In this document: positions 27,981 through 37,307 of the stretch, in pieces
Layout of the letters: every line of letters starts with the position of its first letter
How positions within the stretch are numbered: position 1 is the stretch's first letter
Assembly: GCF_038007285.1 (NCBI RefSeq)
Contig: NZ_JBBOWX010000001.1
Coordinates: 1,009,501-1,073,500, forward strand
Length of the DNA stretch: 64,000 nucleotides
Reading direction: 5' to 3'
Origin: Sporosarcina sp. FSL K6-3457
GTDB lineage: Bacteria; Bacillota; Bacilli; Bacillales_A; Planococcaceae
The notes under the pieces: model-generated
The model's database searches: none
What the model was told of the DNA's origin: nothing
The model's input: only the letters and a program-made list of their open reading frames with translations
Translations under genes and position numbers: made by a program

Positions 27981-28028
27981 ATAGGTGTCTGCTGCTAAAA
28001 CAATTCAGTTTTAGCAGCAGACACCTTA
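27981..28028 (+). terminator. Terminator of the ars operon
   Basis: AGGTGTCTGCTGCTAAAAC (27983-28001) pairs perfectly over 19 bp with 28008-28026 around a 6-base loop, followed by TATTTTATTTT. Confidence 0.94.
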
Positions 28029-28088
28029 TTTTATTTTCAAATCAACGATCAGTCACATAACAATCACATATACTGATTCAGTTTTCTG

Positions 28089-28166
28089 TTGACAATTTTC
28101 AAAAAAGTAATTAACATAGCAAGTGAGATTGATAATCGTTATCATCTAGAATGTTATCATTATCAT
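28089..28166 (+). promoter_or_regulatory. Fur-controlled promoter of siderophore operon 2
   Basis: TTGACA (28089-28094) and TAACAT (28112-28117) have a 17-base spacer. The Fur box TGATAATCGTTATCA (28130-28144) has one mismatch in its palindrome. A second run, TTATCATTATCAT (28153-28165), gives two extra half-sites. The tandem arrangement suggests two Fur dimers. Confidence 0.88.
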
Positions 28167-28198
28167 AAAAGAATAACTACATAGAGAGGAAGTCTAGA

Positions 28199-28993
28199 AT
28201 GGCAGCTTTTACGGTAGAACAAGCGGCGATTGGCTATTCAAATGCGCTTATTATTGATGATTTAAGTGTGTCAATTCCAGAGGGGAAAATTACGACAATC
28301 ATTGGTCCAAACGGCTGTGGTAAATCAACGCTTTTAAAGGCTATCTCCCGAATATTAAAAATGAAAAGTGGCGCTGTCTACTTGGATGGGCATGCGATTC
28401 ATAAGCTCGGAACAAAAGAAGTAGCGAAGAAGATGGCAATTTTACCGCAAACAGCGGAGGCACCAAATGGATTAACGGTATTTGAACTCGTTTCTTACGG
28501 TCGCTTTCCTCATCAAAATGGATTTGGTTCGTTGAAAAAAGAAGACTATGACTATATTCACTGGGCCATTGAAGTAACTGGTCTAGAGGAATTTAAAGAT
28601 CGCCCGATTGAAGCTTTGTCCGGTGGTCAACGGCAACGCGTATGGATTGCAATGGCGCTTGCTCAGGATACAAAAATTCTTATACTTGATGAGCCGACTA
28701 CTTACTTAGATTTAGCGCATCAATTAGATATATTACTGCTTTTACAGCGCTTGAATGAGGAGGAGGGGCGGACCATTGTGATGGTGCTGCATGATTTGAA
28801 TCACGCATCCCGATTTTCTCATTATATGATTGCGATGAAAAATGGTGCATTAATCACCGAGGGGACACCGGAAAAGGTGATGACTTGTTCGAATCTACAA
28901 TCGGTATTTAATATAGACGCCAGCATAGCGACTTGTCCATTTAGTGCTAATCCGATTTGTCTGTCGTATCAATTGTGTGAGAGGGAACGGTAG
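28199..28993 (+). CDS. Siderophore ABC transporter ATPase (FepC type) 2
   Basis: A 264-residue ABC ATPase with Walker A GPNGCGKST, Q-loop ILPQTAEAP, signature LSGGQRQR, Walker B ILILDEPTTYLD and switch His in MVLHDLNHASRFS. In this operon the ATPase gene comes first, unlike operon 1. The C-terminal tail has two Cys (ATCPFSANPICLSY), as seen in several FecE-like ATPases. Ribosome site AGAGGAAG precedes ATG. It may also serve the ATPase-less importer parts at 34321-37288. Confidence 0.93.
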   Translation: MAAFTVEQAAIGYSNALIIDDLSVSIPEGKITTIIGPNGCGKSTLLKAISRILKMKSGAVYLDGHAIHKLGTKEVAKKMAILPQTAEAPNGLTVFELVSYGRFPHQNGFGSLKKEDYDYIHWAIEVTGLEEFKDRPIEALSGGQRQRVWIAMALAQDTKILILDEPTTYLDLAHQLDILLLLQRLNEEEGRTIVMVLHDLNHASRFSHYMIAMKNGALITEGTPEKVMTCSNLQSVFNIDASIATCPFSANPICLSYQLCERER

Positions 28994-29033
28994 TCTTCTT
29001 TCTGGAGGAAATTAGGGATGAAGGAGGAAGGGA

Positions 29034-30089
29034 ATGTCTACTCCAGTAGAAGTATCTACCGAACTAGAAGAGTTAACAAATAGTAAAAAGCATTCTCGTC
29101 CTGTCGTAGCTGTTGTTGTGTTATTCGGAGGGATGTTTGCATTACTGATGGCAATCGGTTTGTCCATTTCATTTGGAGCTGCAGATATTAAGTTGGCAAC
29201 TGTTTGGACGGCGGTCTTTCAGTTTAATCCGGATGTTACAGCTCATCAAATTATTCGAGAAATACGTATGCCACGTGTGTTAGGTGCGGCAATGGTCGGT
29301 GCATGTTTCGCTGTTGCTGGAGCCTTGATGCAAGGATTGACGCGAAATCCATTAGCAGATTCAGGGTTACTCGGATTGAATGCTGGTGCTGCATTTATGC
29401 TGGCGATTTGCTTTGCTTTTTTGCCTGGTTTGCCTTATATGTACTTAATTATGTATTCCTTTTTAGGTGCTGGTCTAGGTGTTGGCATCGTCTATGGCGT
29501 TGGATCGATGTCCAGGGGTGGTTTGACGCCTATGCGCCTTGTGCTAGCAGGTGCCGCAGTAAGTGCATTGTTAGGGGCGCTTAGCGAGGGAGTCGCTTTA
29601 TACTTTCGAATCGGTCAAGATTTGGCCTTTTGGTACGCTGGTGGCGTATCGGGGACGAAATGGATTCATCTTCAAATTATGTCCCCATGGATTATTGGAG
29701 CCATGATTGGTGCAGTCATTCTCTCACGTTCTATTACACTACTAAGCCTTGGTGAAGAGGTAGCAATTGGGCTTGGTCAACGGACAAAGTCGATTAAATT
29801 GATTGGTATGCTTATTGTATTGATCTTAGCCGGAGCCGCTGTTTCCGTTGTAGGAGCAGTTGGCTTTGTTGGTTTAATTGTCCCGCATTTGACACGTTTT
29901 CTAGTTGGTCATGATTATCGGTGGATTATTCCTTGTTCGATTGTGCTAGGTGGCCTTTTAGTTGTCTTAGCTGACCTTGCAGCAAGAATGATTAATCCAC
30001 CGTTTGAAACGCCTATTGGTGCATTGATTGCATTAATTGGTGTTCCGTTCTTCCTATATCTTGCACGAAAAGGAGGAAAAGAATTATGA
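29034..30089 (+). CDS. FecCD-family siderophore ABC permease, operon 2 first subunit
   Basis: A 351-residue membrane protein with FecCD signatures IREIRMPRVLGAAMVGACFAV, MQGLTRNPLADSGLLGLNAGA and VGAVGFVGLIVPHLTRFLVG. An N-terminal cytoplasmic stretch of about 25 residues precedes the first helix. A strong GGAGGAAGGGA ribosome site precedes ATG. It overlaps the next permease by 4 bases, so the two subunits are made in equal amounts. Confidence 0.93.
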   Translation: MSTPVEVSTELEELTNSKKHSRPVVAVVVLFGGMFALLMAIGLSISFGAADIKLATVWTAVFQFNPDVTAHQIIREIRMPRVLGAAMVGACFAVAGALMQGLTRNPLADSGLLGLNAGAAFMLAICFAFLPGLPYMYLIMYSFLGAGLGVGIVYGVGSMSRGGLTPMRLVLAGAAVSALLGALSEGVALYFRIGQDLAFWYAGGVSGTKWIHLQIMSPWIIGAMIGAVILSRSITLLSLGEEVAIGLGQRTKSIKLIGMLIVLILAGAAVSVVGAVGFVGLIVPHLTRFLVGHDYRWIIPCSIVLGGLLVVLADLAARMINPPFETPIGALIALIGVPFFLYLARKGGKEL

Positions 30090-31123
30090 AGGAAACACAG
30101 ATACTGCCAAAGGGGCAACACAAGGCAAAGACTCGGAATTTTGTCATTATTGGTATTCTCAGTTTGCTAATTGTCTTGATGTTCATCATTAGTATGAATA
30201 CCGGTTATATTAAATTATCTCCATTAGAAGTCATTCGCACATTGTTTGGATATGGAACGGATAAGCAAGAACTCATTTTATTTGAATTTCGCTTGCCAAG
30301 AATTGTGATTTCCATTCTTGTGGGAATGGGACTTGCGATATCCGGTTGTGTGTTACAAGGGATTTCCCGCAATGCTCTGGCCGATCCCGGCATATTAGGG
30401 ATTAATGCAGGGGCGGGACTAGCTGTTATGTTATTCATATCCTTTTTTCCATCGACCACAGCTACACCTGTCTTTTTTCTGCCGATTTTAGCATTCACTG
30501 GTGCGGGCGTAGCGGCTATCATTATTTACTCGTTAGCTTATAAACGACATGAGGGGATTACCCCTATGCGATTGTTATTGACAGGAGTTGCAGTGGCAGC
30601 CGGTATTAGTGCAGCTATGATTGTATTGACATTACGGCTTAGTCCAGAAAATTATCAATTCGTTGCGACTTGGTTAGCGGGGAGTATTTGGGGATCGAAT
30701 TGGAAATTTGTCTTGGCTTTATTGCCATGGATTGTAATCTTAATACCGTTTGTTTTTGCAAAGGCACGTGTGTTAAATGTGCTGAATTTAGGAGATTTAA
30801 CGGCTACGGGTTTGGGTGCATCGATTGAAAAGGAGCGGCGTGTATTACTGGCGGCAGCTGTTGGGCTTGCTGGGGCCAGTGTATCTGTCAGTGGAGGAAT
30901 TGGATTTGTTGGACTGATTGGTCCTCATCTAGCGCGTCAATTAGTTGGCGCTAGACACCAATTTTTACTACCGGCAGCAGCGTTGACAGGAGGGCTGTTG
31001 GTCCTTATTGCGGATACAATCGGTCGCTGGATATTACAACCATCAGAGATTCCTGCGGGGATTGTTGTGGCGGTGATTGGTGCACCGTACTTCCTTTATT
31101 TACTGTCACGCTTGAAAGATTGA
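30086..31123 (+). CDS. FecCD-family siderophore ABC permease, operon 2 second subunit
   Basis: A 345-residue permease with LFEFRLPRIVISILVGMGLAI, GISRNALADPGILGINAGAG and GIGFVGLIGPHLARQLVG. The start overlaps the previous stop in ATGA. The binding-protein gene of this operon follows 200 bases later, separated by a repeat and a terminator-like hairpin. Confidence 0.93.
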   Translation: MKETQILPKGQHKAKTRNFVIIGILSLLIVLMFIISMNTGYIKLSPLEVIRTLFGYGTDKQELILFEFRLPRIVISILVGMGLAISGCVLQGISRNALADPGILGINAGAGLAVMLFISFFPSTTATPVFFLPILAFTGAGVAAIIIYSLAYKRHEGITPMRLLLTGVAVAAGISAAMIVLTLRLSPENYQFVATWLAGSIWGSNWKFVLALLPWIVILIPFVFAKARVLNVLNLGDLTATGLGASIEKERRVLLAAAVGLAGASVSVSGGIGFVGLIGPHLARQLVGARHQFLLPAAALTGGLLVLIADTIGRWILQPSEIPAGIVVAVIGAPYFLYLLSRLKD

Positions 31124-31134
31124 TGGGAGTTGTG

Positions 31135-31225
31135 GAAGGCAACCTAAGTTTGCCGCGTCCTGTGGGCACAAGTGAAATTCAAAATCTGGACGCAATTACG
31201 CCGAAGCGTAATTGATAGTGAGAAA
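31135..31225. repeat. GC-rich dispersed repeat R2, copy C (reverse)
   Basis: GAAGGCAACCTAAGTTTGCC, GCGTCCTG, TTCAAAATCTGGACGCAATT and ACGCCGAAGCGTAATT form the reverse complement of copy D with its middle deleted. It is inserted between a permease gene and the binding-protein gene of one operon. Confidence 0.7.
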
Positions 31226-31256
31226 GTATAATTTTTTCGACACGGAATAGTGTCTA

Positions 31257-31284
31257 GGCTTCAGCGTAGGTGCTGGGGCTTTTC
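31257..31284 (+). terminator. Terminator-like hairpin inside siderophore operon 2
   Basis: GGCTTCAGC pairs with GCTGGGGCT through two wobble pairs, followed by TTTTCTT. It lies 40 bases before the binding-protein start and could reduce read-through from the permease genes. Confidence 0.55.
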
Positions 31285-31323
31285 TTATCACAAAAAAAGA
31301 AATCGGAGTGTGACAAGGTGTTT

Positions 31324-32310
31324 ATGAATAAAAAAATATCTATAATAATAGCTAGTTTTCTAGCACTTGTACTACTTTTAGTTGGATGTAGTGATAAAAA
31401 TAATGAGGTTACGGAAAAAGAAAGCGAACAAGCTGAGCCAGTTGAAACAGAAGTTAAAGAAATTCCAGAAGATCGGACATTAACAGATGCGATGGGGCAT
31501 GAAGTTACTATCCCTGCAAATCCGGAACGTATTATTGCTTCTTATTTAGAGGACAATTTAGTCGCGCTCGGTATTACGCCTGTCGCACAATGGTCGGTTA
31601 AAGATGGTACAAGTATTCAACAATATTTACAAGACTACTTGAAAGATGTGCCTATCATTCCGCATGATTTACCTTTTGAAGTTGTAACAAGTTTTACACC
31701 AGACTTATTACTTGTGCAATCCGCACAAGTAGTAGAAGGGTCGAAATATGAGCAATATACTAAAATTGCGCCTACCTATGTTGTTGAAGTAGAAAACAAT
31801 AGCGATTGGCGAGCCAAGCTACTCACTGTCGGTGAGGTTTTAGGGAAAGCAGATGAAGCGAAACAGGTATTAGCAGATTATGATAAAAAAGCGTCTGAAG
31901 CGAAGCAGATCATACAAGATGCTATTGGAACCGAATCTGCGGCTGCAATTTGGCTTGTTAATAATAATTTTTATATTGTTGGTGAACATGTATCAAGTGG
32001 AGCCGTTTTGTATGGAGATCTTGGTTTGACAACACCAAGTGTTGTCAAAGAAATTTCAAGTACAGCAACGGGAAATTGGTCCGCTATTTCTTTAGAGAGT
32101 TTAGCTGAGCTTGATGCAGATCATCTATTTTTAGTTAATAGTGATAAAGGGAATGGCGCTGAAATGTTAAAAGATCCTCTATGGAAAAACATTCCTGCTG
32201 TGAAAAATGGCAACATTTATGAATATGGAGCTGAGACTAGTTGGCTTTATGCCGGAGCAATTGCAAATACTCAAATTATTGATGGTGTAGTAGAATCAAT
32301 CACTAAATAA
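31324..32310 (+). CDS. Iron-hydroxamate-type ABC substrate-binding lipoprotein
   Basis: A 328-residue lipoprotein. The signal peptide ends LLVGC (Cys22), followed by a Glu-rich linker and a FecB-like domain: DRTLTDAMGHEVTIPANPERI, LVALGITPVAQWSV, SFTPDLLLV and YEQYTKIAPTYVV. The DRTLTDAMG opening and AQWSV segment resemble FhuD/YhfQ-type receptors for hydroxamate or citrate-like siderophores. ATG 31324 is preceded by AAGGTG at a 5-base distance; the frame is open further upstream without a site. It belongs with the permeases at 29034-31123 and the ATPase at 28199. Confidence 0.9.
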   Translation: MNKKISIIIASFLALVLLLVGCSDKNNEVTEKESEQAEPVETEVKEIPEDRTLTDAMGHEVTIPANPERIIASYLEDNLVALGITPVAQWSVKDGTSIQQYLQDYLKDVPIIPHDLPFEVVTSFTPDLLLVQSAQVVEGSKYEQYTKIAPTYVVEVENNSDWRAKLLTVGEVLGKADEAKQVLADYDKKASEAKQIIQDAIGTESAAAIWLVNNNFYIVGEHVSSGAVLYGDLGLTTPSVVKEISSTATGNWSAISLESLAELDADHLFLVNSDKGNGAEMLKDPLWKNIPAVKNGNIYEYGAETSWLYAGAIANTQIIDGVVESITK

Positions 32311-32315
32311 AAATG

Positions 32316-32480
32316 CTATATATGTTGATATAAAGAATCCTACTAACAACGCTCGGCGCTTGGGGATGCCTCCCGCAATAAGCCGGACAGAAGACCGCTG
32401 TCAGTCTTATTGCTTCGGCTACCCCAGTAAGGCGCCTTCGCTGGTGATTATATAGAATCATTTGTTCAACATATATATTT
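32316..32480. repeat. Palindromic repeat family M, long copy
   Basis: A full copy in forward orientation from CTATATATGTTGATATAAAG to GTTCAACATATATATTT. The inner stem is GCAATAAGCC...GTCTTATTGC, and a second pair is GGGGATGCC/GGCGCCTTCGC-type. It begins 6 bases after the stop of the binding protein of operon 2 and may act as a transcript boundary or mRNA-stabilising hairpin before the exporter gene. Confidence 0.83.
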
Positions 32481-32514
32481 AAATGGAAGTTTACAAAACT
32501 AATAGGAGTGATTG

Positions 32515-34233
32515 ATGTTGCTAAAGCGTTTTTTCTCTTACTACAAACCTTATAAAAAACTATTCATTTTGGACTTTACCTGTGCGGTTCTAGCTGCGCT
32601 ATTGGAACTTGCCTTTCCACTTGCTGTCCATCGTGTAGTAGATGATTTGTTACCTAGCTCAAACTGGACCTGGATTTTATGGGGCTGCATCTCGTTACTA
32701 GGTATTTATATAATCAGTGCGGCTCTCCATTATGTAGTTACGTACTGGGGCCATAAACTAGGCATAAATATAGAGTCCGACATGCGAAAAGATCTCTTCA
32801 CACATGTACAGAAGTTATCATTCCGATTTTTTGATAACAATAAAACAGGTCATTTAGTATCTAGAATGACAAACGATTTAATGGATATTGGTGAAATCGC
32901 ACATCATGGACCGGAGGATTTCTTCATAGCACTTATGACGCTCACGGGTGCATTTGCCATTATGTTCACAATCAACCCACAACTAGCTGTACTTACTTTT
33001 ATTATTATTCCACTGATTATTAGTCTTTCTTTGTACTTCAGCAAGAAAATGTCTGTCGCATTTAGTCGCTTCTTTGCGGATATTGCAGATTTTAATGCAC
33101 GCGTCGAAAACAATGTGAGCGGTATGCGCGTTGTACAAGCATTTTCCAATGAAGATCATGAAATTGCTCAATTCAATAAAAACAACATTCGTTTTCGTGA
33201 TTCAAAATTAATTGCTTATCGTGTGATGGCTTGGAATTCATCGATTAGCTATATCCTCATGAAGGTTGTTACATTGTTTGTTCTACTATGCGGAACGTGG
33301 TTTGTTATCAATAAAAACATGACGTATGGAGAGTTCCTTGCCTTTATACTACTGTCAAATGTGTTTTTAGGACCGATTCAGCAAATCAATGGTGTAATTG
33401 AAATGTATCCAAAGGGAATTGCTGGATTCAAGCGATTTGCTGAAATGCTAGATACAGAGCCAGATGTAGCAGATGCGCCAGATGCAATTGTTGCCCGAAA
33501 TTTGGAAGGTAATATAGAGTATCAGGACGTGTCGTTTGGGTATGAGGGCAAAGAGAATGTGTTGAAAAATATTAATTTAACGATTCGTGCAGGTGAAACA
33601 GTAGCACTCGTCGGGCCATCGGGTGCAGGGAAAACGACAATTTGTAGCTTATTGCCTCGCTTCTATGATATTACGGGTGGTTCGTTATACATTGATGGCA
33701 TCGAAACGCGACAAATGACGCTAGAATCCCTGCGCTCTCAGATTGGAATTGTCCAGCAGGATGTGTTCCTATTTGACGGAACGATTAGAGAGAATATCGC
33801 TTACGGCAAGTTAGACGCATCTGAAGAGGAAATCTGGGCTGCTGCGAGAAGGGCACAGCTTGAAGAGGTAATACTTGCGCAATCAGAGGGGATAGATACG
33901 TTAATCGGTGAGCGCGGTGTCAAACTGTCTGGTGGGCAAAAACAGCGGCTGTCGATTGCACGTATGTTTTTGAAAAATCCATCAATCCTTATTTTGGATG
34001 AAGCTACATCCGCACTAGATACAGAAACGGAAGTAGCAATCCAGGAAGCTCTAACTGAATTATCACAAGGAAGAACTACACTTGTTATCGCGCATCGATT
34101 AGCGACAATAAAAAATGCGGATCGCATTATTGTTGTGACAAAGGATGGCATTGAGGAGCAGGGGAGTCATGATGAACTATTGACGAAGAAAGGGGCTTAT
34201 AGCAGGCTCCATGAGGCACAATTTAGCATCTAA
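32515..34233 (+). CDS. ABC exporter, fused membrane and ATPase domains
   Basis: A 572-residue half-transporter. Six membrane helices lie in 1-310 (type IV exporter fold), then an ATPase domain with Walker A GPSGAGKTT, Q-loop IVQQDVFLF, signature LSGGQKQR, Walker B ILILDEATSALD and switch His in IAHRLATI. It probably works as a homodimer exporting a lipophilic or peptide-like compound. Its place directly before siderophore-uptake genes suggests export of a siderophore or of recycled ligand, but this is context only. ATG 32515 follows TAGGAG by 6 bases. Confidence 0.92.
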   Translation: MLLKRFFSYYKPYKKLFILDFTCAVLAALLELAFPLAVHRVVDDLLPSSNWTWILWGCISLLGIYIISAALHYVVTYWGHKLGINIESDMRKDLFTHVQKLSFRFFDNNKTGHLVSRMTNDLMDIGEIAHHGPEDFFIALMTLTGAFAIMFTINPQLAVLTFIIIPLIISLSLYFSKKMSVAFSRFFADIADFNARVENNVSGMRVVQAFSNEDHEIAQFNKNNIRFRDSKLIAYRVMAWNSSISYILMKVVTLFVLLCGTWFVINKNMTYGEFLAFILLSNVFLGPIQQINGVIEMYPKGIAGFKRFAEMLDTEPDVADAPDAIVARNLEGNIEYQDVSFGYEGKENVLKNINLTIRAGETVALVGPSGAGKTTICSLLPRFYDITGGSLYIDGIETRQMTLESLRSQIGIVQQDVFLFDGTIRENIAYGKLDASEEEIWAAARRAQLEEVILAQSEGIDTLIGERGVKLSGGQKQRLSIARMFLKNPSILILDEATSALDTETEVAIQEALTELSQGRTTLVIAHRLATIKNADRIIVVTKDGIEEQGSHDELLTKKGAYSRLHEAQFSI

Positions 34234-34320
34234 TCATAGGGCGAATCATGCTTGGAATAGAAAAAAGATGCACTGCAAGTTAGTTGGACTAAATCAATGA
34301 TGATGAAGGAGAACGTGAAT

Positions 34321-35292
34321 ATGAAAAAGTTGTTAGTGTTAGTAATTGCGATGGTATTCGTTTTAACTGCGTGTGCAGAAAAAGGGGAAGTTGAAAAAGA
34401 AGTGAAGGAAAGTAGTGCGGGTGACAAGATTGAAATTAGCCATGCGTTAGGAACAGCGACATTCGATAAAGTACCTGAACGTGTTGTTGTGTTGGAATGG
34501 AATTATGCAGAGGAAGTACTAGCTTTAGATATACAACCAGTAGGTGTTGCGGATGTTGAAGGCTTTAAGAAATGGGTGAAAATTGATAAAGAGCTAGGCG
34601 ATGATGTTGTTGATGTGGGTACGCGACAAGAGCCTAATTTGGAGGAAATCGCAAAATTGAATCCTGATGTCATTATTACGTTGGCGAATAACCATGGGAA
34701 AATACAAAAAGATTTAGAAAAAATTGCACCGACGATTTTCTATGATACTACATCACCTGAAGCGACAAAAGATTTATATCAAACGGCTATGAATTCATTC
34801 AAAGCAACTGCAGCATTATTGCAAAAAGAACAACAAGCTGATGAAGTAATCAAGCAATTGGAAGAGAAGTATGCAAAAGCTGGGCAGGAAATTGAGAGCT
34901 TGAATTTATCGACGAAAGAATTTCTCTTTACGCAAGCTTATACAGTGAACCAGGCACCAACATTCCGTTTGTTTACGAAGAATTCGATGGTGAGTCATGT
35001 GTTGGAAGCAGTTGGATTGGAAAACACGATTACTGACAACCTAGAGGCAGATTGGGGCTTTATTGACGCAAATATTGAAGGGGTGTCGAATTATCAAGAT
35101 GCGATTCTCATTCATGCTGTACAAGAGGATGATCCTCTTTTTGACAATATGAAAAATAATAAGGTTTGGAATGATTTAACGTTTGTGAAGGAAAATCAAC
35201 TCTATGATATTGGCGGTGACACTTGGACATTTGGCGGTGTACTGTCTGCTGATAATCTAGTAAATAATTTGCTTGCGGCTATCAAAGAATGA
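34321..35292 (+). CDS. Iron-siderophore ABC substrate-binding lipoprotein (YfmC/FecB-like)
   Basis: A 323-residue lipoprotein. A short signal peptide ends VLTAC (Cys18). The FecB domain has PERVVVLEWNYAEEVLALDIQPVGVAD and LNPDVIITL; the VVVLEW start of the first strand is typical of the YfmC/dicitrate-type branch. Near residue 205, FTQAYTVNQAPTFRLFTKNS is characteristic of the same branch. ATG 34321 is the first start giving a normal signal peptide and has AAGGAGAACG upstream. It is followed immediately by a double permease gene with which it probably works. Confidence 0.9.
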   Translation: MKKLLVLVIAMVFVLTACAEKGEVEKEVKESSAGDKIEISHALGTATFDKVPERVVVLEWNYAEEVLALDIQPVGVADVEGFKKWVKIDKELGDDVVDVGTRQEPNLEEIAKLNPDVIITLANNHGKIQKDLEKIAPTIFYDTTSPEATKDLYQTAMNSFKATAALLQKEQQADEVIKQLEEKYAKAGQEIESLNLSTKEFLFTQAYTVNQAPTFRLFTKNSMVSHVLEAVGLENTITDNLEADWGFIDANIEGVSNYQDAILIHAVQEDDPLFDNMKNNKVWNDLTFVKENQLYDIGGDTWTFGGVLSADNLVNNLLAAIKE

Positions 35293-35293
35293 T

Positions 35294-37288
35294 ATGCAGA
35301 ATCATAAGGTAAAAAAGAGTCTAGCTATAGTAGGATGTATTATTTTGTTTGGTTTACTTGCATCGATTCATGTCAGTCAGGGGCAGTCCTCGCAAGGGTA
35401 TTTTACCTTTTGGCAACAGCTTCGACATGATCCACAGCAAATGAATTTTTTCTTATATTCGCGGTTGCCGCGTCTTATGATTGGTTGTATTGCTGGAGCG
35501 GCTCTTGCTGTTGCGGGAATGCTTATGCAGTCGATTACTAAAAACCCTTTGGCAAGTGCCAGTACATTGGGAATTCATGCAGGGGCTTACTTTTTTGTAG
35601 TAGCCTGGGCAATATTTTTCCCGAAAATAAGTGGGGAATTTCCTTTACTTATTGCTTTTGGTGGTGGACTTGCTGCTGCATCGCTTGTATGGGGGCTTGT
35701 TGGAAGAGGGTTAGATCCCGTTCGGGTAGCATTGACGGGTATGATTGTTAGCATGCTGTTTTCCTCATTTACGGGAGCTTTACAGTTGTTTTTCTCCAAT
35801 GAAGTAACGGGTTTATTCCTATGGGGATCGGGTTCGTTAGTACAATTGGATTGGCTAGGGGTTCAATTTGCTTGGCCATGGTTTACTGTGACGCTTATTG
35901 TCGCATTGTTGTTAAGCCGAAAATTGGATGTCTTGTTGCTTGGTGACGAGACAGCCATTGGACTTGGACAGAAAGTGGGTGGCATTAAAGTACTTGGCTG
36001 GATGATTGCCATTTTCCTAGCTTCCATCACTGTGGCTGTCGTTGGGCCAATCGGTTTCGTTGGGATTATCGCGCCACATATTGTGCGTTTAATAGGATTT
36101 AGACTTCATTACTCAATGATTCTGGGGAATATTGTCATAGGTGCTACGTTATTAATCGGTGCGGATGTGCTTATTCGTTTCATTACGCAAACGCAGGAAT
36201 TACCGGTCGGTGCAATGACTGCAATCATTGGCGGTCCTGTGCTTATCTACTTAGCAATCAAAATGAGTAAGGGGAAAAAGGAGCAGGCCTCTACGTTGAA
36301 TGGGCACGACTTTTTTCCGCGAAAATGGTTGATTGTTCTTTGTATAGCAGCGGTTGCGTTACTAGTGTTATTTGTCAGCGTGTTATTTGGCGGCACATCT
36401 TTTACACCAGTGAATGAGATTGTTCAGGAATTAACACATAACATCTATGTATGGGATTTTCGTATCCCACGAATACTCGTGAGCTTTTTGGTAGGGATGC
36501 TCATGGCTGCAGGGGGAATGATTTTACAATCAGTATTGCGTAATCCTTTAGCGGATGCCTCTGTGTTAGGGGTGACGTCAGGTGCTGGTATGGTAGCGAT
36601 GCTGTTCTTATTACTATTTCCGGGAATGCCGTTTTATTTCATCCCTATCGGCGCATTTGTCGGTGCAATGTTAGCGATGATTGTTATATTAGTGTTCAGT
36701 TTCCGCAGTGGCTTTCAACCGATGATGCTTGTGTTGATGGGGATATCTATCTCTGCAATAGGTTCTGCATTTATTCAAATCATTATCGTGAAATCGAAGT
36801 TACATGTTACGCAAGCTTTAACGTGGTTGTCAGGCAGCACGTATGGGAGTTCTTGGGAACATGTGTTGCTTGCTGCTTTAGTCGTCGTTTTATTTTTCCC
36901 GATTATTTATTACTTCTCAAGAACGTTTGATGTGTTGTTGTTCGGGGATGAGTTGGCGACAGGTATTGGATTGAAAACGCAGAAAGTACGCTTGTATATG
37001 ATTATTCTAGGTGTTATTTTATCGGCGGTTAGTGTGGCTATTGTTGGAACAATTGGGTTTATTGGACTGCTGGCACCACATGCAGCAAGAAGAATGGTTG
37101 GCGTGAAGCATCAGTATATGTTTCCGATTACGATTTTACTTGGTGGCATCTTATTGACAGTTGCTGATTTTCTTGGCCGCTTTTTATTAGCACCAAAGGA
37201 TGTGCCTGCCGGATTATTAGTTTCGCTCATTGGAGCACCCTATTTACTATATTTATTGAGAAAGACTGGGAAAATAGTTGGTAAGTAG
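35294..37288 (+). CDS. Fused double FecCD permease (FhuB-like)
   Basis: A 664-residue membrane protein consisting of two full FecCD permeases in tandem. Half 1 has FLYSRLPRLMIGCIAGAALAV, SITKNPLASASTLGIHAGA and GPIGFVGIIAPHIVRL. Half 2 has FRIPRILVSFLVGMLMAAGG, VLRNPLADASVLGVTSGAG and GTIGFIGLLAPHAARRMVG. The junction is around residue 330. FhuB of E. coli has the same architecture; most Bacillales importers use two separate subunits. ATG 35294 starts 1 base past the previous stop with only a weak ribosome site, so it is probably coupled. No ATPase gene follows. Confidence 0.92.
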   Translation: MQNHKVKKSLAIVGCIILFGLLASIHVSQGQSSQGYFTFWQQLRHDPQQMNFFLYSRLPRLMIGCIAGAALAVAGMLMQSITKNPLASASTLGIHAGAYFFVVAWAIFFPKISGEFPLLIAFGGGLAAASLVWGLVGRGLDPVRVALTGMIVSMLFSSFTGALQLFFSNEVTGLFLWGSGSLVQLDWLGVQFAWPWFTVTLIVALLLSRKLDVLLLGDETAIGLGQKVGGIKVLGWMIAIFLASITVAVVGPIGFVGIIAPHIVRLIGFRLHYSMILGNIVIGATLLIGADVLIRFITQTQELPVGAMTAIIGGPVLIYLAIKMSKGKKEQASTLNGHDFFPRKWLIVLCIAAVALLVLFVSVLFGGTSFTPVNEIVQELTHNIYVWDFRIPRILVSFLVGMLMAAGGMILQSVLRNPLADASVLGVTSGAGMVAMLFLLLFPGMPFYFIPIGAFVGAMLAMIVILVFSFRSGFQPMMLVLMGISISAIGSAFIQIIIVKSKLHVTQALTWLSGSTYGSSWEHVLLAALVVVLFFPIIYYFSRTFDVLLFGDELATGIGLKTQKVRLYMIILGVILSAVSVAIVGTIGFIGLLAPHAARRMVGVKHQYMFPITILLGGILLTVADFLGRFLLAPKDVPAGLLVSLIGAPYLLYLLRKTGKIVGK

Positions 37289-37307
37289 TCGGAGGAGATA
37301 AGTAGAG

